The notes below the pieces were generated by a model. The model made no database searches. It saw only the letters and a list, made by a program, of their open reading frames with translations, and had not been told where the DNA came from. This document shows positions 30,957 through 39,822 of a stretch of 64,000 nt of DNA, one piece after another. The DNA comes from Afipia sp. 64-13. Its GTDB lineage: Bacteria > Pseudomonadota > Alphaproteobacteria > Rhizobiales > Xanthobacteraceae. The position numbers and the translations under genes are program-made. The DNA is taken from positions 1 to 64,000 of the forward strand of contig MKUJ01000014.1 of assembly GCA_001897755.1 (NCBI GenBank). The letters run 5' to 3'. The first letter of the stretch is position 1; every line of letters begins with the position of its first letter.

Positions 30957-31096
30957 CCGCGCAGGCCCGCGCCGCCGGCGCTATTCGCCAAAATAATTTC
31001 GCAGATTTATCTGCCGTTCATGTCGCCGCCATGGCGCAGCCACGAATCCGCACCTAGCTTGGGCGCGTTGCAATCATGGTCCTTGGAGGGACATCC

Positions 31097-31465
31097 ATGC
31101 GTACTTCGAAATTTGCTTCATTGACTGCCGCCGTGCTCGCGCTTGGCCTGATGAGCGCCTCGCCGCTGTTCGCCCAGGCGACCCAGCCGGCCACCGGCGA
31201 CAAGATGGCCCCGAAGATGGCGCCGAAGTCGGACAAGATGATGATGGCGCCGGCGGCCAAGGCCGACACCAAAAAGGAATTGCTCGACATCAATTCGGCC
31301 AGCGCTGACCAGCTCAAGGAATTGAAGGGCATCGGCGAGGCGTATTCCGCCGCGATCATCAAGGGCCGCCCCTACAAGGGCAAGGACGACCTCGTGCATA
31401 AGAAGATCATCCCGCAGAAGACCTATGACGGGATCAAGGACCAGATCATCGCCAAGCAGAAGTAA
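31097..31465 (+). CDS. Secreted helix-hairpin-helix protein (ComEA-like domain)
   Basis: 122 residues: signal peptide (1-27, ending LFA), a low-complexity Met/Lys/Pro/Ala linker (about 35-58, repeats of KMAPK) and one helix-hairpin-helix domain (63-119) with [20 protein letters not shown], as in ComEA DNA receptors. The ATG at 31097 follows GGAGGG at 31086-31091. ComEA-like domains bind DNA in the periplasm. No other competence gene is nearby, so the role is open. Confidence 0.82.
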   Translation: MRTSKFASLTAAVLALGLMSASPLFAQATQPATGDKMAPKMAPKSDKMMMAPAAKADTKKELLDINSASADQLKELKGIGEAYSAAIIKGRPYKGKDDLVHKKIIPQKTYDGIKDQIIAKQK

Positions 31466-31493
31466 CTTCTGCCACACTCAAATCCATCAACAG

Positions 31494-31525
31494 CGTCATG
31501 GCCGGGCTTGTCCCGGCCATCCACG
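31494..31525. repeat. Half family A repeat (copy 4)
   Basis: Only the left hairpin unit, CGTCATGGCCGGGCTTGTCC to GGCCATCCACG, is present. It ends four bases before the stop codon of yciB. Confidence 0.75.
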
Positions 31526-31528
31526 TTT

Positions 31529-32140
31529 TTACCCCTTGGTAATATCGCCGCGCTCGGTGTCGCCGGCCTCGTCGGTGGCGGGCGCGATGGAGTGGCGATT
31601 GATCAGCGGCATCTGCAGCATCGCGAACAGAGCGGTGATCGGCACCGCGCCGAACGCCTTGAACGCCACCCAGAAATCGGTGCTCTGGGTACGCCAGATC
31701 ACCTCGTTGAGCACGGCCATGAAGACGAAGAAGCCGGCCCAGCGGATGGTGAGCGCACGCCAGCCGGCCGGCGTCAGATTGAACACTTGATCGAACATGA
31801 TGGCGATGAAGGAGCGGCCCATCATGAGGCCGCCGAACAGCGTCGCCGCGAACAGGCCGTAGATGATGGTCGGCTTGACCTTGATGAAGGTCTCGTCGTG
31901 CAGGAACAGCGTCAGGCCGCCGAACACCAGCACGATCACCGCGGTGACCAGCGCCATCAGCGGCACGTGTCTGGTCACCACATAGGATGCAATCGTCGCC
32001 ACGACGATCGCGACCATGAACGCGCCGGTCGCCACGAACAGATCGAACTTGGCGTTGGCGGCGAAGAACACCAGCAGCGGACCAAGCTCGGTGGCGAGCT
32101 TGAACAGCGGATGCGGCGCGTGTTTGGACGTCTCGGTCAT
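31529..32140 (-). CDS. yciB: Inner membrane-spanning protein YciB / septation protein A
   Basis: 203 residues with about five membrane helices. Family motifs include [15 protein letters not shown] near the start, [10 protein letters not shown] and [19 protein letters not shown]. Linked to cell envelope synthesis and septation (ispA/yciB). It lies downstream of ftsY in the same direction with repeat C3 between. The stop codon abuts half-repeat A4, so the variable C-terminal tail ([15 protein letters not shown]) may have been shaped by it. Confidence 0.93.
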   Translation of the reverse strand: MTETSKHAPHPLFKLATELGPLLVFFAANAKFDLFVATGAFMVAIVVATIASYVVTRHVPLMALVTAVIVLVFGGLTLFLHDETFIKVKPTIIYGLFAATLFGGLMMGRSFIAIMFDQVFNLTPAGWRALTIRWAGFFVFMAVLNEVIWRTQSTDFWVAFKAFGAVPITALFAMLQMPLINRHSIAPATDEAGDTERGDITKG

Positions 32141-32152
32141 CTGCGTTCCTCG

Positions 32153-32295
32153 TCCTCATCCTTCGAGACGCATCACCATAGCAGGCGTAGCCTGCGTAAA
32201 CCTGGCTACGATGTGATGCTCCTCAGGATGAGGAATACCGTGTATTGAGCCTCGTCCTGAGGAGCGGCTCTCGCCGCGTCTCGAAGGGCGAGGAT
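32153..32295. repeat. Dispersed palindromic repeat, family C (copy 3)
   Basis: Two hairpin units, CTCATCCTTCGAGACGC to GCTCCTCAGGATGAGG, then CTCGTCCTGAGGAGCGG to TCTCGAAGGGCGAGGATG. The first includes the GCAGGCGTAGCCTGC stem, as at copy 1. Fills the yciB-ftsY gap. Confidence 0.8.
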
Positions 32296-32297
32296 GA

Positions 32298-33242
32298 TTA
32301 CTCCTTGCCTGCGATGGCCAGCGCGAAATCGCGCGCGGTGAACGGCGCGAGATCGTCGATGCCCTCGCCGACGCCGATGAAATGCACCGGCAGGCGATAT
32401 TTCTCCGCCAGCGCCACCAGAATGCCGCCGCGCGCGGTGCCGTCGAGCTTGGTCATCACAAGGCCGGTGACGCCCGCGGTCTTGCCGAACGCCTCGACCT
32501 GCGACAGCGCGTTCTGACCCACCGTGGCATCGAGCACCAACAGCACCGCATGCGGCGCGCTGGCATCGACCTTGCCGATCACGCGGCGCACTTTCTCCAG
32601 CTCCACCATCAGCTCGGTCTTGTTCTGCAAGCGGCCGGCGGTGTCGATGAGCAGAATGTCGCGGCTGTCTTTTTTCGCCGCCTCCACCGCCTCGAAGGCA
32701 AGGCTCGCCGCATCGGAGCCTTGCGTCTTCGCGATCACCGGCACCTTGTTGCGCTCGCCCCAGACCTTGAGTTGCTCGATCGCGGCGGCGCGGAAGGTGT
32801 CGCCCGCCGCCAGCATCACCTTGTGGCCCTCCTGGCCGAACTTCGCCGCCAGCTTGCCGATGGTGGTGGTCTTGCCGGAGCCGTTGACGCCGACCACCAG
32901 AATGACGAACGGCTTGTGCGACGCGTCGATCACCAGCGGTTTCGCCACCGCGCCGAGCACCTTCTCGACCTCGGTGGCGACGATGCCCTGCACGTCCTCC
33001 GCCGACACCGATTTGTCGTAACGGCCCTCGCCGACCGCCGCGGCGATGCGGCCTGCGACCTCGGTGCCGAGATCGGCGCGCAGCAGCACGTCCTCGATGT
33101 CCTCGAGCATGGCGCGGTCGAGCTTGCGCTTGGTGACGAGATCCGCCACCGCGCCGCCGAGCGAACTCGATGTACGCTTCAGCCCGGCGGAGAGGCGCTT
33201 CCACCAGCTTTGTTTGGGAGTGTCCTGCGGCGCGTTTGTCAT
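32298..33242 (-). CDS. ftsY: Signal recognition particle receptor FtsY
   Basis: SRP receptor GTPase at the membrane, partner of Ffh (encoded at 39823). 314 residues: a short basic N-terminal region, the four-helix N domain and the G domain with G1 GVNGSGKTTT (118-127), DTFRAAAIEQL, G3 DTAGR and G4 TKLD. Lacks the long acidic A domain of E. coli FtsY, normal for alphaproteobacteria. Neighbour order dapF-mtaB-ftsY-yciB is the usual one in Rhizobiales, here interrupted by a rightward pseudouridine synthase gene. Confidence 0.96.
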   Translation of the reverse strand: MTNAPQDTPKQSWWKRLSAGLKRTSSSLGGAVADLVTKRKLDRAMLEDIEDVLLRADLGTEVAGRIAAAVGEGRYDKSVSAEDVQGIVATEVEKVLGAVAKPLVIDASHKPFVILVVGVNGSGKTTTIGKLAAKFGQEGHKVMLAAGDTFRAAAIEQLKVWGERNKVPVIAKTQGSDAASLAFEAVEAAKKDSRDILLIDTAGRLQNKTELMVELEKVRRVIGKVDASAPHAVLLVLDATVGQNALSQVEAFGKTAGVTGLVMTKLDGTARGGILVALAEKYRLPVHFIGVGEGIDDLAPFTARDFALAIAGKE

Positions 33243-33311
33243 TTGCAGACTGTCAACATGTCGAGCCGTGTGTTACCCGGTTCGGGCTGCAAACGAAAGC
33301 TGTTCCGCGTC

Positions 33312-34046
33312 ATGGATACGCCGCAACCGACCCCGGAGGAAATGCAGGCCCGCGTGCTTCATCGCGACGGCCTGATGCTGGTGATCGACAAGCCGGCGGG
33401 CATCGCCGTGCATCGCGGCCCCAAGGGCGGCCCCAATCTCGAAGCCTCGTTCGACGCGCTGCGCTACGGCCTGCCGCGCCCGCCAGTGCTGGCGCATCGG
33501 CTGGATCGCGACACCTCGGGGTGCCTCGTGCTCGGCCGCCATCGCAAGGCGACCGCCTCGCTCGGCCTGCTGTTCAAGCACGGCAAGATCGACAAGACCT
33601 ACTGGGCCGTGGTCGAAGGCGGACCCGCCGCCGACCAAGGCGAGATCGACATTCCGCTCGGCCGGCTCGACGAGACGCGCGGCTGGTGGCAGAAGCCCGA
33701 CCCGAAAGGCCTGCCGTCGCTGTCGCGCTGGACCGTGCTGGGGCGCGGCGAGGGCCTGACATGGCTGGCGCTGGAGCCCATCACCGGCCGCACCCATCAA
33801 TTGCGCGTGCATTGCGCGGCGTCCGGCTTTCCCATCGTCGGCGACAATATCTACGGCAACGGCCCGCGTTTCGGCGAGCCCAGCCTGCATCTGCATGCCC
33901 GCGAAATCGCAATTCCGCTGTCGAAGAACAAGCCGCCGGTGCGCGTGGTCGCGCCCGCGCCGGAACATCTGCATGAGCGGCTGAAAGCGTGCGGATGGAA
34001 CGGCGAGGAAGTGGCCCTGCCCGAACTCGCAGCGTCAGGCGCTTAA
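33312..34046 (+). CDS. RluA-family RNA pseudouridine synthase
   Basis: Converts uridine to pseudouridine in rRNA or tRNA. 244 residues with the RluA catalytic motif HRLDRDTSG (D65 is the catalytic aspartate), LVIDKPAGIAVHRG at the start of the fold and the GRTHQLRVH motif. No S4 domain, so it resembles TruC/RluA-type single-domain enzymes; the exact target site is unknown. Its end overlaps convergently with mtaB by 12 bp. Confidence 0.93.
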   Translation: MDTPQPTPEEMQARVLHRDGLMLVIDKPAGIAVHRGPKGGPNLEASFDALRYGLPRPPVLAHRLDRDTSGCLVLGRHRKATASLGLLFKHGKIDKTYWAVVEGGPAADQGEIDIPLGRLDETRGWWQKPDPKGLPSLSRWTVLGRGEGLTWLALEPITGRTHQLRVHCAASGFPIVGDNIYGNGPRFGEPSLHLHAREIAIPLSKNKPPVRVVAPAPEHLHERLKACGWNGEEVALPELAASGA

Positions 34047-35303
34047 TCGCATCCCGTCATCGCCGGTGATGGTGATCGCGCGCACGCTGCCGGGAACACC
34101 GTCCGCAATCGCCACCGGCAGGAAATGCTCGGTGCGGCCCTGCGTCCCGCTCTCGATCAGCACCTGACGCACCGCGCCGTGCTCGGACGCCAGCCGCCGC
34201 CGCAACGCCGCCTCGCCGGCCGCGCGCAGCCGGCGAGCGCGGTCCTTGACGGTGCGGCCATCGACTTGCGGCATTTTCGCCGCCGGCGTGCCGGGGCGCT
34301 TTGAGTACGGAAACACATGGAGGAACGTCAGGCCGCACTCTTCGACCAGCTCCAGCGAGCGCGCGAACATTTCCTCGGTCTCGGTCGGAAAACCGGCGAT
34401 GATGTCGGCGCCGAACGCGATGTCCGGCCGCAGCCGCCGGATCTGGTCGCAGAACGCGATCGCATCGGCGCGCGCATGCCGCCGCTTCATCCGCTTCAGG
34501 ATCAGGTCGTCGCCGGCCTGCAGCGACAGATGCAGATGCGGCATCAGCCGTTCTTCAGAGGCGATGACGTCGAACAGATCGGCATCGACCTCGACCGCGT
34601 CGAGCGAGGAGATGCGCAGCCGCCGCAGTTCCGGCACGTGCTTGAGGATCTGCCGGGTCAGCGCGCCGAGCTTCGGCACGCCGGGCAGATCGGCGCCGTA
34701 GCTCGTCAGATCAACGCCGGTCAGCACGATCTCGGCATGGCCGGCCTCGACCAGCGCGCGGACCTGCTCGACCACCGCGCCCATCGGCACCGAGCGCGAA
34801 TTGCCGCGCCCGAATGGAATGATGCAGAAGGTGCAGCGATGATCGCAGCCGTTCTGCACCTGCACGAAGGCGCGCGGCAGCCCGCCCGCGAACCCTTCGA
34901 CCAGATGCGGCGACATCTCGCGCACCGCCATGATATCGGCGACCGCGATCTTCTGCTCGCTTGCGATGCCGAACGGCTGCACTTCAAACGCGTCGCGCGC
35001 TGTGCGCCACGCCTCGGACTGCATCTTGTCGTCATTGCCGAGCACGCGGTCGACTTCCGGCATCGCCGCGAACATCTTTGCGTCGGTCTGCGCGGCGCAG
35101 CCGGTGACGATGATGCGGCGATTGGGATGATCGCGGCGCAGTTTGCGGATCGATTGCCGCGCCTGCGCCACCGCCTCGCTTGTCACCGCGCAGGTGTTGA
35201 CCACGATGGCGTCGTCAAGGCCCGCAGCTATAGCCTCGCGCCGGATCGTCTCCGATTCGGCGATGTTGAGGCGGCAGCCGAAGGTGACGAGCGACAGCGT
35301 CAT
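34035..35303 (-). CDS. mtaB: tRNA t6A37 methylthiotransferase MtaB
   Basis: Radical-SAM enzyme that adds a methylthio group to t6A at position 37 of ANN-decoding tRNAs. 422 residues: N-terminal methylthiotransferase domain with cluster cysteines C10, C38 and C69, radical SAM motif C153-x3-C157-x2-C160 (GCDHRCTFC), and a C-terminal TRAM-like segment. Start ATG 35303 (MTLSLVTFGCRLN) is fixed by the conserved first cysteine. It begins two bases after the dapF stop, so the two are co-transcribed. Confidence 0.95.
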   Translation of the reverse strand: MTLSLVTFGCRLNIAESETIRREAIAAGLDDAIVVNTCAVTSEAVAQARQSIRKLRRDHPNRRIIVTGCAAQTDAKMFAAMPEVDRVLGNDDKMQSEAWRTARDAFEVQPFGIASEQKIAVADIMAVREMSPHLVEGFAGGLPRAFVQVQNGCDHRCTFCIIPFGRGNSRSVPMGAVVEQVRALVEAGHAEIVLTGVDLTSYGADLPGVPKLGALTRQILKHVPELRRLRISSLDAVEVDADLFDVIASEERLMPHLHLSLQAGDDLILKRMKRRHARADAIAFCDQIRRLRPDIAFGADIIAGFPTETEEMFARSLELVEECGLTFLHVFPYSKRPGTPAAKMPQVDGRTVKDRARRLRAAGEAALRRRLASEHGAVRQVLIESGTQGRTEHFLPVAIADGVPGSVRAITITGDDGMRLSA

Positions 35304-35305
35304 GG

Positions 35306-36178
35306 TCAGGCGATGTTCGCGAACACGGCTGGATCGAATCGGCCCTCGAATTCCAGCACCGCGGGGCCGGTCATCAGCACATGATCGTCGCTCTCGCGCC
35401 ATTCGATGGTGAGTTCGCCGCCGGGCAGCGTCATGTGAACCACGCGGCCGGTGCGCTTCAATCGCGCCGCCGCCACCGCGGTGGCGCAGGCCGCCGAGCC
35501 GCACGCCCTGGTCAGGCCTGCACCGCGCTCCCAGGTGCGCATCGCGATATGCTCGCGATCGACGATCTGCGCCAGCGTGATGTTGGCGCGCTCGGGAAAC
35601 ACCGGATGATTTTCGAGCAGCGGCCCGAAGCGTTCGAGATCGTAGGCGTGGATGTCGTCGACCCAGAAGATCGCATGCGGGTTGCCCATGCTCACCACCG
35701 AGGGCGAGTGCAGCACCGGCGCGTCGATCGGCCCGACCTGCAATTCGATGTAGCGGGTGTCGCGGAATTCCTCGGAGAGCGGGATGTCGCGCCAGCCGAA
35801 CTTCGGCGGACCCATGTCCACCGTGAAAGTCTCCGGCGTCGGCCCCTGCCAGCAATTGAGCAGGCCGGCGCGGGTCTCGAAGGTGGCGGCGCGCTCGCCG
35901 GTCTGCGCGAACACCTGCCGCGCCACGCAGCGCATGCCGTTGCCGCAGGCGCCCGCCTCCGAGCCGTCATTATTATAGATGCGGATGAAGGCGCTGGTGC
36001 CGGAAAGGCGTGGGGCCTGCAGCACCATCAACTGATCGTAGGGCACCGCATCCGGCGCGGCGATGGCGCGCGCCTCGTCCGGGCTGATGCCGGCGGCGGA
36101 GCCGCGCAGATCGAGCACGACGATCTCGTTGCCGATGCCGTTCATCTTGGCGAAGCTGTGGTTGGCGAGCGGGCTCAT
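35306..36178 (-). CDS. dapF: Diaminopimelate epimerase
   Basis: Converts LL- to meso-diaminopimelate for lysine and peptidoglycan. 290 residues with both catalytic cysteines: C78 in GACGNGMRC and C226 in [10 protein letters not shown]. Start ATG 36178 ([18 protein letters not shown]) gives the family N-terminus. First gene of the dapF-mtaB pair. Confidence 0.97.
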   Translation of the reverse strand: MSPLANHSFAKMNGIGNEIVVLDLRGSAAGISPDEARAIAAPDAVPYDQLMVLQAPRLSGTSAFIRIYNNDGSEAGACGNGMRCVARQVFAQTGERAATFETRAGLLNCWQGPTPETFTVDMGPPKFGWRDIPLSEEFRDTRYIELQVGPIDAPVLHSPSVVSMGNPHAIFWVDDIHAYDLERFGPLLENHPVFPERANITLAQIVDREHIAMRTWERGAGLTRACGSAACATAVAAARLKRTGRVVHMTLPGGELTIEWRESDDHVLMTGPAVLEFEGRFDPAVFANIA

Positions 36179-36380
36179 GATCAATCCTTCCGCGCTCTTA
36201 TATGGCGAAGATCGGCGGATTGGCCAGCCGCACCGCACTCACCGGCCGGCTTTGCCTTGCCGTTGCCCCGTTTGGTTGCTCAGTGAGGCGCGAATCGGCA
36301 TCCGGCCGCAGACGATCAACAGCCGGCATGCTAGGTTTTGCGACCCGCGCAAATGCCGACACCCGATGGAGACTTCTGGA

Positions 36381-37271
36381 ATGAGCCGTCCTTGCGCCGC
36401 CCGGTCGAACAGCCGTCTGACCTTGCCCGCGATCCTGTCCGTGGCCGCCTGCTTCACGCTGTCCGGCGCGCTGGCGCAGACGCCCTCGACGCCCGCCGCC
36501 AGCCCCGCGCCATCGGAGAAGGCCGCGCCATCTTCGACGCCTGCGTCCTCGCCGTCCCCGGCGACGACACCATCCGCACCCGCGCCGGCCGCCACGCCGG
36601 CTCCCGACAGCACGCCGCCGGCGGCCGCAACTCCGGCCACGCCGCCGGCCGCGTCATCCACCACGCCGACAACGCCGCCGGCTTCGGATGCAACGACACC
36701 CGCAGCCCCTTCGACCACGACGCCGCCAGCCGCCGCCGCCCCTCCAGCGGCAACGCCCGCTCCGACGACCCCCGCGCCGGCCACTCCGCCCGCCGAGCAG
36801 AAGACGCAGGCCGATCCGTTCGGCGAGGAGATCACGCTGACGGCGCAAAAGGTGGTGATGCTGAAGGGCAAGGCGACCTGGGACGCCGCCTTCGAGACCA
36901 TCACCGGCTCGCTGAAGACGCTGTCCACGCTGCTGGAGAAGCAGAAGATCGCGGCCACCGGGCCGATGATGGTGGTCTACACCTCGACCGACGATGCCGG
37001 CTTCACCTTCACCGCTGAAATTCCGGTCGCGCAGGAACCGAAGAATCCGGGCAAGGACATCAGCATCGGCCAGTCGCCGGAAGGCCGCACGCTGAAATTC
37101 GTCCACCGCGGCTCCTACGACAACATGGACAACACCTACGAGGCGATCACCAACCATCTCGACGACAAGAAGCTCGAAGCCCGCGACACGTTCATTGAAG
37201 AATACGTCACCGATCCATTGAAGACCGCCGAAGACAAGCTCGTCATCAACGTCTTCGTGCCGTTGAAATAA
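36381..37271 (+). CDS. Exported GyrI-like (effector-binding domain) protein with Pro/Ala/Thr-rich stalk
   Basis: 296 residues in three parts: signal peptide (1-32, ending GALAQ), a low-complexity Pro/Ala/Thr/Ser-rich linker (about 34-146), and a C-terminal GyrI-like/AraC effector-binding domain (about 150-296; TATGPMMVVYTS-like segment and KFVHRGSYDNMDNTYEAI). Such domains bind small molecules and usually sit in the cytoplasm. The ATG at 36381 has GGAG eight bases upstream; an ATG at 36366 is the alternative. The SIMPL-domain gene follows after 14 bp, suggesting co-expression in the envelope. Confidence 0.8.
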   Translation: MSRPCAARSNSRLTLPAILSVAACFTLSGALAQTPSTPAASPAPSEKAAPSSTPASSPSPATTPSAPAPAATPAPDSTPPAAATPATPPAASSTTPTTPPASDATTPAAPSTTTPPAAAAPPAATPAPTTPAPATPPAEQKTQADPFGEEITLTAQKVVMLKGKATWDAAFETITGSLKTLSTLLEKQKIAATGPMMVVYTSTDDAGFTFTAEIPVAQEPKNPGKDISIGQSPEGRTLKFVHRGSYDNMDNTYEAITNHLDDKKLEARDTFIEEYVTDPLKTAEDKLVINVFVPLK

Positions 37272-37285
37272 TTGGAGGTCCCGTC

Positions 37286-37981
37286 ATGATCCGTCATTCC
37301 CTTGCCGCGCTCGCGGTCATCTGCATGGTTGCGCCGGCGCAGGCGCAGACATCGGAGCCCGCGACGATCTCCGTGAACGGCGAAGCCACCATCTCGGTGC
37401 CGCCCGACCTCGCCCAGATCGACGGCGGCGTCACCACCACCGCCAAGACCGCGCGCGAGGCCAGCGAGGCCAACAACAAGACCATGGGCGTCGTTCTGTT
37501 AGCGCTGAAGAACGCCGGCATCGCGGAGAAGGACTTCCAGACCTCGCGGCTGTCGCTGCAACCCGAAACCTCCACCCGCACCTCGGGCGGGCCGACCCAG
37601 ATCATCGGCTATCGCGCCAGCAACCGCGTCACCGTCACCATCCGCGACACCGGCAAGCTCGCCAATGTGATCGACACGCTGGTCGGCAACGGCGCCAACG
37701 ACATCAGCGGCATCAGCTTCTCGGTCTCGAACACCTCGAAGCTGCTCGACGAGGCCCGCGTCGAGGCGCTCGCCGACGCGCGGCGCAAGGCCGAGATCTA
37801 TGCCCGCGCCGCCGGCGTGACGCTCGGCGCGCCGCTCAGCATTTCGGAAAGCGGCGGCGCCGTGCCGATCACCTATCGCCGCGCCGCCGCGCCGATGGCC
37901 GCCGCGCCGATCGCACAGGGCGAGGAAACGCTGCGGATCGGCGTCGCGGTGTCCTACGAGATCAAGCCGAAGGCGCAGTAA
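37286..37981 (+). CDS. Periplasmic SIMPL-domain (DUF541) protein
   Basis: 231 residues: signal peptide (1-21, ending AQA) and a SIMPL/DUF541 domain (ISVNGEATISVPPDLAQI near residue 28, then IIGYRASNRVTVTIRD and the EARVEALADARRKAEIYA helix). E. coli YggE, same family, is linked to oxidative stress tolerance and can oligomerise; function here is unknown. Likely in one transcript with the exported GyrI-like gene 14 bp upstream. Confidence 0.88.
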   Translation: MIRHSLAALAVICMVAPAQAQTSEPATISVNGEATISVPPDLAQIDGGVTTTAKTAREASEANNKTMGVVLLALKNAGIAEKDFQTSRLSLQPETSTRTSGGPTQIIGYRASNRVTVTIRDTGKLANVIDTLVGNGANDISGISFSVSNTSKLLDEARVEALADARRKAEIYARAAGVTLGAPLSISESGGAVPITYRRAAAPMAAAPIAQGEETLRIGVAVSYEIKPKAQ

Positions 37982-37990
37982 GGAACAGCG

Positions 37991-38086
37991 CCTCATCCTG
38001 AGGAGCGCGGCTTCGCGCGTCTCGAAGGATGAGGCCAATCACGCCTCATGGTTCGAGACGCCGCTACGCGGCTCCTCACCATGAGG
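37991..38086. repeat. Dispersed palindromic repeat, family C (copy 4)
   Basis: Clear two-unit form: CCTCATCCTGAGGAGCGCGG to CGTCTCGAAGGATGAGG, then CCTCATGGTTCGAGACGCCG to GGCTCCTCACCATGAGG. Confidence 0.85.
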
Positions 38087-38110
38087 TTTTTCTTGCGGCA
38101 CAAACAATGT

Positions 38111-38250
38111 GCTCCCTCTCCCCAGTGGGGAGAGGGTTGGGGTGAGGGGATCTAGATTTATCGATAGATCATACGCCCTCACCCGCCGCGCCATAGCGCA
38201 TCACAGCCGCGCGTGAACGCGCTTTGGCGCGTCGACCTCTCCCCCCGGGA
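38111..38250. repeat. Dispersed repeat, family D (copy 2)
   Basis: CCCTCTCCCCAGTGGGGAGA followed by GGGTTGGGGTGAGGG at the left, CGCCCTCACCC in the middle and GACCTCTCCCCCCGGGAGAG at the right; internal GCGCG-rich hairpins. Confidence 0.75.
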
Positions 38251-38302
38251 GAGGTGAAAGAAACAACGGCATGCCATCGTTTCTATCCAATGCTGAAATG
38301 CC

Positions 38303-39361
38303 CTAAATCTCGAACACCTGCCCCGGCTTTAGCGCGACGAATTTTTCGCGCGCCTGCCCTGCCGCGTCTAACGCGGCCGCAAGATCCCGCACCGGCGCGT
38401 CGATCGCCTCGTCGGTGAGCTGGAAAGTGCCGTGATGATGCGCCAGCGCCTGGCGCGCGCCGCAATCGGCCAGCGCCTTCACCGCATCCGCCGGATTCAT
38501 GTGCTGCTCGCGCATGAACCAGCGCGGCTCATAGGCGCCGATCGGCAGGATCGCGAGGCGCGGCGCGCCATGCGTCTCGCGGACGCGGCGAAAATGCGTG
38601 CCGTCGCCATAGCCGGAATCGCAGACGATGTAGATCGTGCCCGCCGGCGTCTCCAGCACGAAGCTCGCCCACAGCACCTTGTTGCGATCGAACAGGCCGC
38701 GCGCCGACCAGTGCCGCGTCGCCACCAGCGTCACCGCAACGCCATTGCCGATTTCGACACGCTGATTCCAGTCATAGGCCTCGGCGCGGATGGCGTCGTC
38801 ATTGGCGCGCATGGTGACGTCGTTGCCGAGCGGCGTGACGATGCGCGGCGAGAATGTCGCGACCAGCCGCGAGAGCGTGCGGACGTCGAGATGATCGTAA
38901 TGGCCGTGCGAGACCAGCACGGCGTCGATCGGCGGCAGCGCCTCGAACGCAATGCCGGGCGCGTTGACGCGCCTCGGTCCGGCGAACGTCACCGGCGAGC
39001 AGCGCTCCGACCACACCGGATCGATCAGGATGTTGAGGCCGCCGGTCTGGATCAGCCAGCTCGCATGGCCGACGAAGGACAGCCGCGCCCTCGCCCCGGC
39101 GACGCGCGGCGGCGGCGTATCGGAAAAGCCGCTCGGCGCATGTTGCGGCCAGCGCGCCGGCTTCTGGGTGACGCGCCAGCGCAGCAGGTCCCATGCGCCG
39201 CGCGGCGGCGCGCCGTCCGGATCGAAGAAATGCAGCCCGTCGAAATGGTCGGATAGCGGCCCGTCATAGGTCTTCATCTGCGAGGCTCCGAACGCCGAGC
39301 CGCCGAGCAAAGTGGCAAGGCCGGCGAACAGCCCGAAAAAGCGGCGGCGGGTGATGGACAT
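38303..39361 (-). CDS. Exported MBL-fold metallohydrolase (Tat signal, NAPE-PLD/UlaG-like)
   Basis: 352 residues. N-terminus MSITRRRFFGLFAGLATLLG is a twin-arginine-type signal. The metallo-beta-lactamase fold carries the zinc motif H152-x-H154-x-D156-H157 (SHGHYDHLD), preceded by FVGHASWLIQTGGLNILIDP. The closest match I recognise is the UlaG/NAPE-hydrolysing phospholipase D-like group; the substrate is unknown. The ATG at 39361 is chosen for the signal sequence; an open extension to 39397 lacks support. Confidence 0.87.
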   Translation of the reverse strand: MSITRRRFFGLFAGLATLLGGSAFGASQMKTYDGPLSDHFDGLHFFDPDGAPPRGAWDLLRWRVTQKPARWPQHAPSGFSDTPPPRVAGARARLSFVGHASWLIQTGGLNILIDPVWSERCSPVTFAGPRRVNAPGIAFEALPPIDAVLVSHGHYDHLDVRTLSRLVATFSPRIVTPLGNDVTMRANDDAIRAEAYDWNQRVEIGNGVAVTLVATRHWSARGLFDRNKVLWASFVLETPAGTIYIVCDSGYGDGTHFRRVRETHGAPRLAILPIGAYEPRWFMREQHMNPADAVKALADCGARQALAHHHGTFQLTDEAIDAPVRDLAAALDAAGQAREKFVALKPGQVFEI

Positions 39362-39822
39362 GGCCCTCGATTGCCCCGATCCGTCCGCCCAAGGCAAGTG
39401 ACAGCTTCGCGACCGGGGCGATTTTGACCGGAACCCGGCCCGCGCCGCCCGGCGGGCCGGTTCCCGGCCGGATCAGGCCGCAAAATCAGCGATTTCGGCG
39501 TCCTTTCTTGACTTTCCGGCCGCTGCGGGCTTTAACCGCGCCACTTCTCGGAAAGATTTTCTTTTCGACCCGCCGCCCGGTGCTGGATGCCGGAGGCCAA
39601 CGCCCGACAGCGCTGTGCGCCCTCGGGCGCAAAATTGTTTGGAATGATGCTGTTGTGAAGGGATACCTGCACACGGCAGGGACAGCTCTCTCTCCCGTCG
39701 GGAGGGGGTTGGGGTGAGGGGTTACGATTTCTCGTGGCATCCGAACCTCCTCACCCGGATCGCTGACGCGATCCGACCTCTCCCCGGCGGGGAGAGGTGA
39801 AAACAAGGTTATGCAGGCCGCG
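39362..39822. other. Intergenic region upstream of ffh
   Basis: Divergent promoter region between the MBL-fold gene and ffh. No ORF is supported. Repeat D3 (39688-39801) occupies the part next to ffh; the rest shows nothing recognisable. Confidence 0.5.
39688..39801. repeat. Dispersed repeat, family D (copy 3) in the ffh leader
   Basis: CTCTCTCCCGTCGGGAGGGG and GGTTGGGGTGAGGGG at the left, CCTCCTCACCCGGATCGCTG, then GACCTCTCCCCGGCGGGGAG at the right. It ends about 10-20 bases before the possible ffh start codons. Confidence 0.8.

Larger units (their letters stand above)
37982..38302. other. Intergenic region made of two repeats
   Basis: Contains C4 (37991-38086) and D2 (38111-38250) and no gene. 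Nothing else recognisable. Confidence 0.6.
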
